A stretch of DNA of 64,000 bases from Druceiella hillmani (lineage: Eukaryota; Arthropoda; Insecta; Lepidoptera; Hepialidae): the NCBI GenBank assembly GCA_039881145.1, contig JAYKKI010000061.1:8713501-8777500 (forward strand), read 5' to 3'. The notes under the pieces are model-generated. The model worked only from the letters and a program-made list of their open reading frames with translations. It had not been told where the DNA came from and made no database searches. How positions within the stretch are numbered: position 1 is the stretch's first letter; the number at the start of each line of letters is the position of its first letter. Below are positions 1 through 11,289 of the stretch, one piece after another. A program made the position numbers and the translations under genes.

Positions 1-1800
1 TTTCTGGCCAATTTGATTGTTTTATTATTATTAAATAATTACATTATTTGATTATACAAATTATGATTAAATAATTACATAAAAAATCATTTTCCCTTCG
101 CCTTTTTTTTTAAATCAAACAGTAGTCATTGATAAATTCATAAAGATACGCAGAAATTCCATATACGTTTTAATATAACTGGATGGAAATGTAACAAAAA
201 TAAAATGAAAAATGATCGCGTCATTATAGCAGTAAAATAAAAATTACTTAAAGACGCTGAAAAAGCGGAAACGTAACATGATTGGGCTTGCCATTTCTTT
301 GAAGCCCCCACTTGGCTAGAAAAAACACCAATCTATTAGCAAATGTCAAACCTAGCGTAAAAACGTCATTTGACGGCCGTGTCAAATTAAAAAAAAATGC
401 GACAACAAATGAACAATCTAACGAAGCCAACATGACTTTGAACCTGCTGCTGGAAACTAAACCTGAAATCGAGACGCCAAACTCTCAATTGAATAGGCAC
501 GATTCAAGAGCAATTACGTGCAGGAGAGAGAGAGCGAGGCCGGCGCGTCGATCGCTTCAAGGAAATGTGGATATTTACGACGGAACGCAGCGGGCAACGT
601 GAACCGACGCGTTCCGTAGGCGGAACTATTCAATAGTTATTCAGAGTTTCTTAATTTAACGACTTTATTAATATCTACGAGTGGGCTCTGGAAATTAATT
701 TTGACGTGCGGTAATCACACGGGGTAATGGCGTGCCTACGGTTAGCCCAAAATGTTTGTTTTCTCCGGCACCGCAAGCGAAGGCCAGCTGTCGTTTTCAA
801 TTTAAAACAGAATTAAACACATTTTTTGCGTTCACTTCAACCGATACTTATTACGGAATAGTAATTGGATTTTAGAGAACTGGGCATCAATAACATAGAT
901 TTCAATGTGTTTATTTAAATTAAAGTTTGGTGATCAAGGTTAATTTGCTCAGAAGTAAAATTGCAGGTGTGAAAAGAATCGCGAGCAGGGTTACCGGAAC
1001 ATATCCAGCTTTAGCCGGACATGTTTAGTTTTATAGTTCGTTTTCTCTGATATTCGTATGCAGTGAAGTAATTTTTTAAAAACATTTTGTTATACATTAA
1101 TTATAAACAATTAGAGACAAGAAGTTTACTTCATTTAAAGGTAATATAAATTGTTTAAACATTTAGATAAAAAAATTGGCTCGATAGACTATAACTAGAA
1201 TATTTAACACAATAATCTTAAATTTTTCATGTTTATTCATCTTGAAAGAACTTATGATGCTGGCAACGAGGTTGCATTATTTTCCAGCGTTGTGAATAAT
1301 TTAAATAAAATTTTAAATAATACGGACGTCTGAAAGTGAATGTAAATTTAATTGAGTGATTTCATTATTATTTGCAATCTTTTTCTTTTTTAAACTTAAT
1401 TTTTTTTATTTTATGTAAATATTGTGTCGCCATCGTTTCTTGATACGTGTGCAAAATTTTAAATAAATTCTGACATCTGCAAGTGGAGAAAAGTGAATTT
1501 AAAAATTCCGTCATTTTTTTTATGAAATTACATTGACATTGCCAAGTTTCATAATGACACAACCAGAGGTCTGCACTGGTTTTCCCCTTTCAGATTTGTT
1601 GACTGATTTTGATAGATGTTGGTGCACTGATTACTGAAAAAGCTAAAGCCTCAAAAAAAAACCTAAAAAAAATCCCTAAAAGCCTCATTTAACCGTAATT
1701 AACTTAAATCGTCAGAAGAGGGTTAATGAGGGTAGATTAATAGATTTTTGTATAAATAGCATCATCAGTGTTTTTCCAAAATTAGTACTTCCGTGCAATT
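1..1800. other. No gene seen; AT-rich with one GC-richer patch
   Basis: I see no recognisable gene here. A 96-codon frame at 312-602 (+) overlaps a 61-codon frame on the other strand and resembles no family I know. A GC-richer patch lies at about 480-620, with a GA run and the string ggccggcgcg. It could be a small regulatory element, but nothing identifies it. The rest is A/T-rich with short poly-A and poly-T runs. Confidence 0.5.
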
Positions 1801-1819
1801 CGTAACGCTCACTTAAAAG

Positions 1820-2359
1820 GTGTCTTCGCGAAAGTGTTTAAACTCACCGAACAATTTTTGTTATATTTATGAGCAGTTTATACTGACAAAACAGCAGCAT
1901 AACATTACGGAACACACAAGTAACGTTTATAACATGTATTTCAGTCTAGCAATCGCTAACAAAGACAAACAGTGGGTCCCACATAAAGTTTGTGCGACAT
2001 GCGTTCGTGAACTTCGAAAGTGGTCAAAAGGGCAGAACAATACCTTTGATTAACAATCGCCTATGTTATGGAAAGAATCTCAGAATCACACCGAAGACTG
2101 TTATTTTTGGTGTTGCAAGATCTTAGATATCTCGTTAAGTCGTTCAGTTATGACGGTGAAAATAACTGTGTACAACTTGCACTTGGTTCAAATTGAGCTT
2201 CAGGTTGAGATACCTCTTCAACATCACTGCTCATGTCTTCAGTTTGCACTCATTCCAAATGTGGGGGTGATGGCGGTGCAACGTTCGTGTCGCGACGCGC
2301 CGCGTGTGTTATTAATTGCACGGTTGGATATATCAAGTCCAAATACATTTATTATATAA
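1820..2359 (+). pseudogene. Decayed Cys-rich KCLN..FCY / PMxWxExxxHxxDCYF zinc-finger-like protein
   Basis: One reading frame runs for about 180 codons with a single in-frame TAA at 2051-2053. It starts RKCLN..NFCY (residues 4-15), then DKQWVPHKVCATCVRELRKW (about 48-67), and after the stop PMLWKESQNHTEDCYF. This order matches a Cys-rich domain in uncharacterised, multicopy arthropod proteins: KCLN-P-FCYICG, then DK-W-PH-C-C, then P-W-EP-H-DCYFC. Two expected cysteines are altered (CYIYE in place of CYICG; CYFWC in place of CYFC), and the frame opens with GTG rather than ATG. The part after about 2115 is too diverged to align. I infer a dead copy of a dispersed, possibly transposon-borne, gene. 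Its molecular function is unknown to me. Confidence 0.6.
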
Positions 2360-2370
2360 TAAAGTTTTTG

Positions 2371-2410
2371 TTAAATATCTCTTTAACGATTTAAATATCT
2401 CTTTAACGAT
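2371..2410. repeat. Perfect 20-bp tandem duplication
   Basis: The 20-mer ttaaatatctctttaacgat occurs twice head to tail without mismatch. This is probably a recent slippage duplication just downstream of the decayed Cys-rich frame. Confidence 0.9.
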
Positions 2411-2836
2411 CATTTAAAATACCAATTTATGAGGGCGCTGGTTGCATATTAACTATTAATTAAAAGCTTAATTGCAAAACTTTGAACCAAAAATTTATAA
2501 ATGAACGGACCAAGAACGAAGAATGCCGCTTATAGGATTTATACCGTAGATAAATATCGCAACCACATATCTCGAAGAATCCCAACGAGAAAATAACACA
2601 AAGTTCCTTCATCTAAAAAGGTTTATCTATTTATATGATACGCTCGTATAAAAAACAACAAAAACATAGGGATCGCATACCTATCTCTGCATCCGACATT
2701 TACAATTGAGGGTGTACCTAATTTAAACTAGGCCTGCCAAAACCTTTTCGAAGAGAAGTATAGGTAAACGAGTAATAGAATATAAGAATTTATTATTTTT
2801 ATAATAAATACAAATTATAAGTCAGTAAGTTCAAAC

Positions 2837-3017
2837 ATCATTTTAGGTCCACAATTAAACAAAACTACGTGATGTAGTATTATTTCTACTTTCTTTAAGT
2901 TCTCTAATAGCCCACCTGAAGATGTTGTAATACAACGAAACCTAGGTCGTGGTCAAGAACTTAAAGAAAACAGAAATAATACTACATCACGTAAATATAT
3001 TCAATATCACTTTAGGT
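2837..3017 (-). mobile_element. Foldback element family, copy A, with flanking 12-bp repeats
   Basis: The element body is about 2849-3005. It carries the family core ACTACGTGATGTAGTATTA on the left and its complement on the right, with CACCTGAAGATGTTGTAATA between. One arm is shortened by an internal deletion, and most of the family's one-sided tail is missing. The outermost AAATATATTCAATA is kept. The flanks are atcattttaggt (2837-2848) and atcactttaggt (3006-3017), identical at 11 of 12 positions, which I read as a target-site duplication. The orientation is opposite to copy D. No coding capacity. It matches copies B, C and D elsewhere in this window. Confidence 0.8.
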
Positions 3018-3103
3018 GTTAAAAATAATCATTAACTTCGTCTGTACTTGTCCGAGGATACAAATTGAAGACAAATGACATAAAATCCATACGTATGACA
3101 AGC

Positions 3104-3135
3104 TTAACCTAGCCTAACCTAACCCAACCTAACCT
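3104..3135. repeat. Interstitial insect telomere-like (CCTAA)n block
   Basis: The stretch contains six near-perfect CCTAA pentamers or variants (taacct, agcct, acccaacct). TTAGG is the ancestral insect telomere unit. Short internal blocks like this are common in insect genomes and do not show that this is a chromosome end. Confidence 0.75.
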
Positions 3136-3219
3136 CATCTGCATCAAACTCAGTTTTCAATATGTATCACTGATAAATCAGCAAACGGGACATAATATAA
3201 GCATTAAATTAAGTAGGCC

Positions 3220-3330
3220 TTATTTGTATCAAGTACCTTACTTTCGAAGATGGCTTTAATATTCTTAATTTTTGTGTGTATATGCCCTTATTAGAACATA
3301 AGCATTATTTGCATCAAGTACCTTATTTCG
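3220..3330. repeat. Short diverged direct repeat
   Basis: Two copies of ATTTGYATCAAGTACCTTA followed by tttcg lie about 85 bp apart (near 3222-3246 and 3306-3330). Each is preceded by a related cata..agcatta string. This is a local duplication of unknown origin. Confidence 0.6.
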
Positions 3331-3584
3331 TATGCTGCCCAAATAATCGGCAGTTGAAGATTATAACCAATCAAACTGACAAAGCAGCAGCTAATCTACC
3401 TTCTACATATTATTCCTTTTCTTCTACTTTGTGTAATACGAGATCAATTTGTACAAAACATAAGCGAGAGTCAACTCACAAAGCAAAATCTGCGAAAGAT
3501 AACAATCGGTACATAAGTGCGTTTTGTAAACACGTTTCCACGATGTATAATATTTTTTTTCCAAGGACAGTGCTTTTGTTTGAT

Positions 3585-3730
3585 AGAAGTCTCGTCGGAA
3601 GCGAGCGCGCTCGGCGGTGGCACATTATGCAATCGACAGTCGCGCCGCGGAGTGCACGCACGCCCCGTCGACTCGACTCGTTTATAATTGGCCAACGCGG
3701 CGCGGTCAAGTTCACTGTTACAATTGTGTC
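3585..3730. other. GC-rich island, possible regulatory sequence
   Basis: This is a clearly GC-richer patch in AT-rich surroundings, with gagcgcgctcgg, gtcgcgccgcgg and a CCAAT-type string (attggccaacg). Several short frames overlap on both strands because stop codons are scarce in GC-rich DNA. None resembles a protein I know. It may be a regulatory element or a GC-rich transposon scrap. Confidence 0.3.
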
Positions 3731-3739
3731 GAGGCTAAG

Positions 3740-5930
3740 CAAACTTTTCTACTTTCAATAATACATTACGTTTGGCGTATTTTAATTGGAATAATTATGA
3801 TGTTGTAATATCACATCCATATATTAAGCGTTGTAAAGTAACGATGTAAAAGATTCAACTCGAAGAGCGTTCGATCGATCGCGCAATTTGTATTTGCATA
3901 CAAATGTATGTTATACATTTTCTGTGAGGTATAATAAATTGGGAAGGTGGAAATGGAGTTCAAGGCAAACATAATATTACAGAAAACAATATTGCTCAAA
4001 ACTAAACTATCAACGTTTTTTTATATCTTACGTATCTCGCTTATCTTCGATTCATCAACCTTGTCAATGCGGATAAATCAATTAAATGAAACTAAATAAT
4101 AAAAAAATAGTTTCAATTATTTATTAGGCAATCTAGAAAAAAATAAGGAGCATTTTCATTGAAGAATAAGTCATAGCATAAGTCTGCTCATAACTTTTTT
4201 ATTAATAATATTGCACAGAATTCAAAAATAAAAATTGTAATAATTATTATAAAAAGTAACGCTCATTTTTATCTAGCTCGCGATTATGGAGATGAATAAG
4301 AAAAAATATGCGTGTACTTATGTACGCACGTTATAAGTTATATTTCTTTAGCATAATATAAGAATAACTTTATTTAGCACGCAAAATAATGAATGGAAAT
4401 AAAATAATAAAATGATTGGAGGATGAAATACGGCTGGTGAAATCTAAATTCCATCAAATAATTTCTTTTAAAAATTAAAATTTATTGTCTCATACAGAGT
4501 AATAAAAATATTAATCTTTTTATCTAGAATTACAGTCATTATTAGTTAATAATTAAATAAATTATAAAGTAATAATTTATAATACAAATAAATACGTACC
4601 GAAACTTACTTCACTGAGAGAAATACACTTAAAAAGCTTATAAGCACTATTTATGTCACGAATATTCACAATAAATAAATGTTTTTCTTTATTATATGGA
4701 CCACTATTAAATTTTAATTACTAAAAAAATATTTAAAAGCACAGATTTAACTTAAATTTGTGCGAGTATAAAATACATGTTGTGGTATTTACAAACACCT
4801 CTATAACTATCATGAATATAGTATCAGTCACCACACGCATGTAAATATGTTTAGTGAGCAACTTCATCCTATCGATTTTTGTTGCATCGTGCGCCCACAT
4901 CGTAAAATTTCACTATCATCAACATTACGTAATTCGCCTAAAGAAGTATAATTAAAAAATAAAACTAATTGCAACTTCACCTTCAAGATGGAATGACGAT
5001 ATCCCTATTCCAGAAAATGCAGCTTCACGCGCATAACACTGACCCTCCTAGATAACTATTGTGAATGCAGCCCAAGTGAAATAATTCAGTATTATACACA
5101 ATAACATTAACATGACAAAGCAGGGCGTCATAAATATGTACTCTACGATGCACACTGATTCTATGCCAAGTGACGTATAGTTAAACTAAAGTAGTACAAG
5201 GTCGCGCTGGCTTGCACTCGTACGTGTACAACGACCGCCGCAGTGCCGCATCGCAAAAAAGTTATAACATAGCCGTTACGAATGTACTAAGTGTATCATC
5301 ACAGGAGTATCATAGTTAAGAATTAACGTCCGGATTAAATAATAGTACACATTATTCTTGGAAAAATGCAAACAAACTATTTCGTACTCGTTAGAAAGAG
5401 AAAATAATAAAATATTATTACGTTTCTTCACATTTTATCCATAGAGTGAATGAATCAATTTTGGCGTAGCGTTTGTAGGAAGGAAAGTTAAGAAGTGAAA
5501 GATTTTATTACGTTAATTTTATTGTAGAATTGTCAAGATATATAGGCAAAATAATATTTAAAAAAATCATTTTCTTCAAGTATATTTGTACACACATATT
5601 GTCATGAAAAATTTTTAAAAATATTAATTTTTTTAGATTTGCGATATTTTCCTTTAAATAAATGTAATAAGAAAATTACGTAAAAAAATAATATGAACAC
5701 TGAGCCAACTTTCCTTCTACTAATTGACAAAGACACGTAATTATTAGCGATTTAAAACATTGCTAAATTGTATTGAAAACGCATTATAAAATATTTCAAA
5801 TTTATATTCTGAACTATTTTGATACGTTATCACTTTTTGAGGTCTCTTTTTTGGCTATGTGTTCATTAATTTATACACCTTTTTTAGACAAATTTGCACA
5901 CAAAGACATAATACAGGGATAAACTTCAGG
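3740..5930. other. No gene or recognisable element seen
   Basis: About 2.2 kb of A/T-rich sequence with no frame above 62 codons. The only GC-richer interruption is at about 5205-5260 (cgaccgccgcagtgccgc). Nothing here can be assigned. Confidence 0.5.
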
Positions 5931-5939
5931 TCTAGGTAA

Positions 5940-6330
5940 TACTCTGTAGGCTTTTATGAACGCTAAAATTGTCCTATTTCTTTCAGAATGTTACACACAT
6001 TAATTGAAAAGTTGGGGTGTTTACACACTTTTTAAGGCTTTAGATGTGCATATCTCACTAATTATTGACTTAAAAAAAATGTTATTTTGGAGTATATTAC
6101 TTTGAAGACTTATCTAACGACCCATGCGCCTATGTGCACTGGATTTTTTTCATCCCTCAGTTACACGTGCCACCCCTAATATAATTTGTTTTTCACAACT
6201 CCACTATTTCATTCTATAACGGTACATAGAAGATATCTACCATCCCAACTTCACCTCATCTACACGGACAGAACTATATTGTAAGGGTGTCATTTATGCC
6301 ATTTGGCTACGGGAACAAAAAAATAAAAAA
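5940..6330 (-). repeat. Lepidopteran-type dispersed repeat, partial copy
   Basis: The copy aligns by eye with the longer copy at 59363-59975. Shared blocks in the same order are ttgaaaagttggggt, ttttaaggctttagatgtgcat, gcctatgtgcactgg and tgccatttggctacggg. The end carrying GAGTCGGACTCGC is missing here. Strand is set by the copies that keep both ends (50.6 and 57.0 kb), which run the other way. I see no coding sequence. Confidence 0.65.
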
Positions 6331-6339
6331 GTGGTGAAA

Positions 6340-7470
6340 ACTGGTCGGGACTAAAATTTTGTATAGATGTATTATGACTAAAATACTATAACTAAAATTT
6401 TGCATAGATTTGAACTATGAATATACAACGTCTAATCATTAAACAAACAGAATCATATTAATTTATCGACCTGATTAGCGACATACTTCATTCAAAAAAG
6501 GGTTAGATTTACTAAAGTTCAGACATCTTAATTAACCAAAAAGTAAACAGAGACGTGTAGTCAATTTAAAAAAACAAAGATTCCACAAAAATAAAACTTT
6601 AGTTCAGCTTTAAAGAAAAGTGTTTAAATTCCACCAAAACATTCACTTAATTCTTATTTACGTACCAGATTCTACTCGGACTATTCAGTGAACAATAAAA
6701 CGATTTAAAGTCTAAAAATAATTGCCCAGTTCATTTTCTGTATCAAGTTTATTAAAAACAACATTTGTAACTTTAAAGTAAAATTGAATTTGGCAACTCA
6801 TTTATACTTAGTAGGTATTTAATTGAGACACAAACTATTTCTAGGAATCTGGAATCTGGAATTTTGAAATATTGACTAAGTATAAATGAAACGGCGAAAT
6901 TCAAACGTCAGCACTAAATTGAAAATATGCTTCAATTTAACCTTATTAATTTAACAACTAACACACCTTTACTAACACAGTATTTTACCGTAATAACTAA
7001 CACAAAATAAAGGTGGCAATCTTTCGATTTAAAATTTTTTTTATTGACTAAATAGTTCAATGGGAACTTTATCATATTTCGTTACATAAGTGTTTTCATA
7101 AGATATTAAATTTAATGTGGCAAATATGCTCCAACTAGGTTCGTAAAAATATACACAGCGTGGACCAGTCTGGTTCTGCGTAAACTTGTGAGCATAGATT
7201 GGATGTAATGTATCGCAAAATTGTCTACAAAAGTACATTTAGATTAATCTTCAAGAGAAATCATTTTTATTTCCTACTAAAATTTTTTTACGCACAATTT
7301 GCGTGAATATATTTTTTTCCTTTTGAACTTAATTTTGCCTTTATGGGAACTAACTCAAATAAAATATAATATCAAAAAACTAATGCTTTATATAACTTTA
7401 GGTTATTATATGTAACTAGTTGTAGCGTTTTATCAAAATGTGAGAACGTCAGAATTTACAGTTTAATAAA
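6340..7470. other. No gene seen
   Basis: AT-rich sequence. A minus-strand frame of 65 codons at 7041-7238 is unrecognised and probably chance. A short stuttered repeat (ggaatctggaatctgg) lies near 6845. I find nothing else. Confidence 0.5.
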
Positions 7471-7479
7471 TATTATACC

Positions 7480-7870
7480 ATGACAAGCGAACAGACAGGA
7501 CTAGACGTTAACAATAGGTATCCGTTCATAACCCTTCTGGGGTCGGAACCCTACAAAGCAATAATAGGGGTGACAATCTACGTCGGTACCATTGTCGAAA
7601 TGTGTAGTAGGTTGTCGAACGCGACGCGCTGTCAACGACGAGTTATGAATAGAGCTGGAGCGGAGACAAGAAGCCGCCACGGCTGAAATATTTATAGCGG
7701 ACACGTGTCCGCGACCATGGTCGTTGACTCGCATGCCACTCTGCACGTGGACTCCATTATACGTTAGCAGACAACCCATTATTTTCATCGTTAATATGAT
7801 GCATAGGTGCATCGGCAGTCGGCGTGTTTTCGTATGTCAGCGGTGAGTCCAGGCCGTGATTCATGGATTG
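7480..7870. promoter_or_regulatory. GC-rich island with two CACGTG E-boxes, candidate regulatory element
   Basis: This is the longest GC-rich island in the left part of the window. It contains CACGTG at 7702-7707 and again at 7744-7749, 42 bp apart or about four helical turns. A TATA-like tatttata lies at 7690-7696, just before the first. CACGTG is the canonical site for bHLH factors such as CLOCK/CYCLE, Myc/Max and bHLH-PAS dimers. Overlapping frames on both strands (68 and 103 codons) are most likely a by-product of the composition. No adjacent gene is visible, so any target is unknown. Confidence 0.35.
7697..7722. promoter_or_regulatory. Two abutting perfect palindromes (16 bp and 10 bp)
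   Basis: GCGGACACGTGTCCGC (7697-7712) is a perfect 16-bp palindrome centred on a CACGTG E-box. It is followed at once by the perfect 10-bp palindrome GACCATGGTC (7713-7722). Both could bind dimeric factors. This is seen directly; binding is inferred. Confidence 0.5.
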
Positions 7871-7873
7871 CAA

Positions 7874-7938
7874 CGTAGCATACAAAATTCATTGGCCAAA
7901 GACGCCTGTTTTTGGTCAACGAATTTTATATGCTAACG
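7874..7938. repeat. Imperfect inverted repeat (hairpin), arms about 27 bp
   Basis: The left arm at 7874-7900 and right arm at 7911-7938 are complementary except for three mismatches and one single-base bulge, around a 10-bp loop (gacgcctgtt). It could be a small foldback element or a structured RNA. No copies were seen elsewhere in the window. Confidence 0.6.
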
Positions 7939-8514
7939 ACCCGCTTTGTGTGACAGTATTGCGAGGAAGGAATACTGTTTCACTAAATGATCGTAAGCAA
8001 AAAAATAGACCCTGATTGTTGTATTTATTTTTATACACAATTTACATATGTATGTAATATTTGTATAGAAAATGTTTTCATTTAGAACAATTACTTTTAT
8101 CCACGCCATACTTACGTGCTTGCACAAAATACAAACTATCGAGCGCTACTAACACCGTTATGTACTTTTACCATGTATCTTGAAAGACCAGATAAATATA
8201 AAAAAAGTGCAAAAAAATTAAAACCGCCCTCTATTCACTCTGAAATTGAGAGCTGTAAAGTCAGACAAATTAAGCACCACTTTCAAATTAAGAAAAATTT
8301 ACCCATTATATATTTATACATTATATAAAATTGGTCGTGTGTGTGCCTATATCCCACTCTGTAGCCACAACTACATATTGCAGACTGTAGTTTTGTGCGT
8401 GGTAGTAGCCTCAACCATCCCATCGTGCACTATGGTGGTTGAACGTCGATAACTATAAGGGTGTGGAAGATATGGGGGTTGAAAGTAGTCGACCCCGAAA
8501 GTGTGTTCCAACAT

Positions 8515-8577
8515 GAAAGTTCCAGTTTTTTCTAGAAAGTTCTAGAAATTTCTACAATTTTCTGGAATATTGCCGAA
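8515..8577. promoter_or_regulatory. Extended heat-shock element array
   Basis: Alternating GAA and TTC triplets fall in strict 5-bp phase at 13 positions from 8515. Ten are perfect, two have one mismatch (CAA at 8555, TTG at 8570) and one is absent (8525). The core TTCTAGAAAGTTCTAGAA has consecutive perfect units. Trimeric heat-shock factor binds inverted nGAAn repeats in this arrangement, and three units already make a functional site. I find no good TATA box or initiator within 100 bp on either strand, so this is a site cluster without a visible core promoter. A decayed Helitron helicase starts 1.4 kb downstream. Confidence 0.7.
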
Positions 8578-8710
8578 TTCTCAAACATATTCATTGCCCT
8601 CGTCCTTTTTCTTCACTCCCGCAACCTTTTCCCCTACTCTTTTAAATTAATATACATTACAGTTTGAATAAAATTATACTTAGTTTGTAAGATATTTATG
8701 TACCAAATAT

Positions 8711-8773
8711 AAAAAAGTAATAAAATAGGATAAAAAAAGTAATAAAAAAAGGATAAAAAGTAATAAAAAAGGT
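8711..8773. repeat. A-rich tandem repeat, about 21 bp x 3
   Basis: Three imperfect head-to-tail copies of a unit like aaaaaagtaataaaaaagga. This is simple A-rich slippage sequence, and it explains the F/Y/I-rich frame on the opposite strand. Confidence 0.7.
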
Positions 8774-8779
8774 TAACAC

Positions 8780-10010
8780 ATGTTTTTTTAATGAGATAAG
8801 AATAAATGAACAAAAAGAAGCAGCGAAGCGGGTAAATGCTGTTAGTTTTTTTTAATAATGAAATTTTTGTCGAATATTCCATTCGATAACAATTACATGG
8901 AATGATCTCAAAATTACTGGTTGTTTTGTGCCAAAACGGTATGTAATGAAGCCAATCGAAAGCCGCTTGTAAAAAATATGACTATTAATGGTGTTCGATG
9001 TTTATCATCATCGCTATAGTGTATTTTGGTTTTAAAATTGTGTGAAAAGCATTATAAACATTGTTTCTTGCTAGAAAATTGCGTGTTTTTTACTAGGGAA
9101 TTGTAATTTTATTAAATAAGTTTATTTAATTTAATTACTAAAAAGGCGTAGTCGACACCAGGTACGTCGTTGCCGTCATCACAGACTACTTTATACATTT
9201 GCTTGAAATTTAACAAGACGTGGGAACCACTCGACCTTTAGTTGTGTTGAAAATAAATTTATATAAATTAGTGCACAAAAAATACTTTTAATTATAAATA
9301 TCACTTCCTCTTTTCACAAAGACTTTTTGTTCTACTATATAAAACGAGTCAATTAAATTGAATTATCTGTAGTCTGGAAATATTTGAATTATAATGCTGT
9401 ATACATTTATTTACCTTAAATAAAATATTACTTTTAAAATGTAACAAAAAAATTTTGTTCTGTGAAAAAAAAATTAATATATAATATATTTAAAAAAATA
9501 ATAACTAACGGTATACGATAGTTGTCAATGCATCCGTCGGTATCGTGTGATTCCAACGACTAATTTGGAGCAGGTTTAGGTTCAGACGAAAGTTTCGATA
9601 ATTTTAAACAATGTTTACGTTTAAATTTTATACGTTAATATTTTTTCATATACCTGTTGCCAGTATGTTAAACCACACCCCTAAATATTATGCTCCCCTC
9701 ATCTCCTCATCTGCTTCTAATATTTTAAATCTGTAAACAATCCTCTGAAGACAATGCTTACGGAATGTTTTTCACTTACTGAAATCCATGATTCGCAAAA
9801 TCTCTTTTATATTGATTGCGAAGTTGCGTCTTACCACATAAGGCAGACAAATCGCTTTTTAGGAGAAAAATAGGTAAAGCTGTACTATACTGTCCATCGC
9901 GATAACAATAAGTCCTACTACCTGTCTTCCACCGTATAATATTCGTAGCCCAAAGCCATGTACTGCTCTAAAAACTATAGCATGGGCAGTCTATCAATAT
10001 TTTAATCGTT
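8780..10010. other. No gene seen
   Basis: AT-rich DNA between the A-rich repeat and the Helitron remnant. The last few hundred bases could be decayed 5' Helitron sequence, but I cannot align any of it to a Helitron protein. No Helitron 5' terminus could be recognised. Confidence 0.45.
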
Positions 10011-10015
10011 TTTCA

Positions 10016-11289
10016 GAGCAACTGGCTTACTGGAAAACGATGCTCACTGGGATCGCACTTTGAAGGAAGTATCTATTATCTCTGTTTCTCCACATAAAAT
10101 CCGTGAACTGTTTGCAATTATGTTAAGTTTTTTGTCAAGTTGGAGATCAAATAAAAATGTGGGAAAAATACCGAGGTGCTCTTGCGGAAGTTGTTAGATG
10201 ACAAATGGAAAGAGAACGAGATAATTTCGAGAAGATTCATCCAACGTCCAGTACGTTGGATAAAACCAGCGTCTTATCCTTTTTGAAGATATTGTCATAT
10301 CTTTCTGGTTAAACACTCTCACAGTTTGGACTCCTATCATTATCAAGAGAACAAGGAACCGTTATTTGTAACCGCCAATACCTGAGGGAACTGGCTTACG
10401 ATATCGTTTATCTGACTGAAATAGTTGCTATAAATATTCCGAAGCTAAATAACGAGTAGAAAGAAACCTACGATGAAAGCTTAAATAGTATTGCTTCTGT
10501 TTCTGGGTAGTAGTACTTTCTGGATGCTTCTGGTAGCACCTTCAATATTTTTGACCAACCAGTTACCTTGATTGATGGAGGCGAAACGGTTCACTCTGCT
10601 TTCAAATTACCTATTAACCTAAATCATTCTGAGTCTACATTTTGCAATATTTCTAAACATAATGATGTGGCTCATTTACTCAGAGAACCTAAAATTATCG
10701 TGTGAGATGAATGCACCACAAGGTGGCATAGCCTTGAATAGGACTTTTCAGGACATTAGAGGTTACAACCGTCTTATGGGTAAAATAACTGTTTTTTTTT
10801 GGCTGGTGACTTTAGACAATCCTTGCCTATTGTACCACGTAGAACACGTGCAGATGAAATCAACGCTTGTCTAAATTCTTCGATTTCCTGGCCTGATGTC
10901 AAAGTCCGATCTTTGAAAGTCAACAGGCGTTGTCCATCTTCAACGTGACTTAAGAATTTTCAAAACTATTAATTTATATAGGTGACAAAAAGATTCCGGT
11001 AGAAAAGGAAGAATTAATATTCTAAGTGTCCTTTGCCGTATTATGGGAGATTTGACCAAATTTCCTGACAGAATATATCCAACTCAGGCTGGAGTAGATA
11101 GCACTTCGTGGTTAAAAGAAAAAGCTCTTCTTACTTCAATAAACGACTCTGCCAATAATGTTTTACTTGAGAAGCTGCCGATTGAACATGCAAATTTGAA
11201 TCTGTAGACCTAGTAGTGGAGAGAGAGAATGATGTCCGTTACCCAATTTCAATGTTCTGTGTGCAAATGAATTGTATATCTATAAAAAT
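10016..11289 (+). pseudogene. Helitron Pif1-type helicase, heavily decayed
   Basis: Successive frames give, in the correct order, ATGLLENDAHWD and KIRELFAIML (10019 on); YLRELAYDI and PKLNNE (about 10390-10460); FLDASGSTF at the place of the Walker A loop; GGETVHSAFKLPINLNHSES (about 10580); DECT after a stop where WDEC is expected (Walker B); AGDFRQSLPIVPRRTRADEI (about 10800-10860), the diagnostic Helitron/Pif1 motif; and LLEKLPIEHANL (about 11165). This is the C-terminal helicase half of a Helitron Rep/helicase protein, which unwinds DNA during rolling-circle transposition. Many stops and frameshifts, a lost GGTGKT loop and deletions make it dead. The Rep half is not seen. The frame breaks off at a copia LTR near 11290. 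Confidence 0.85.

Noticed and set aside
3104..3135. Chromosome end or fusion point
   Set aside because: The CCTAA block is only about 30 bp and degenerate; short internal blocks are common in insects.
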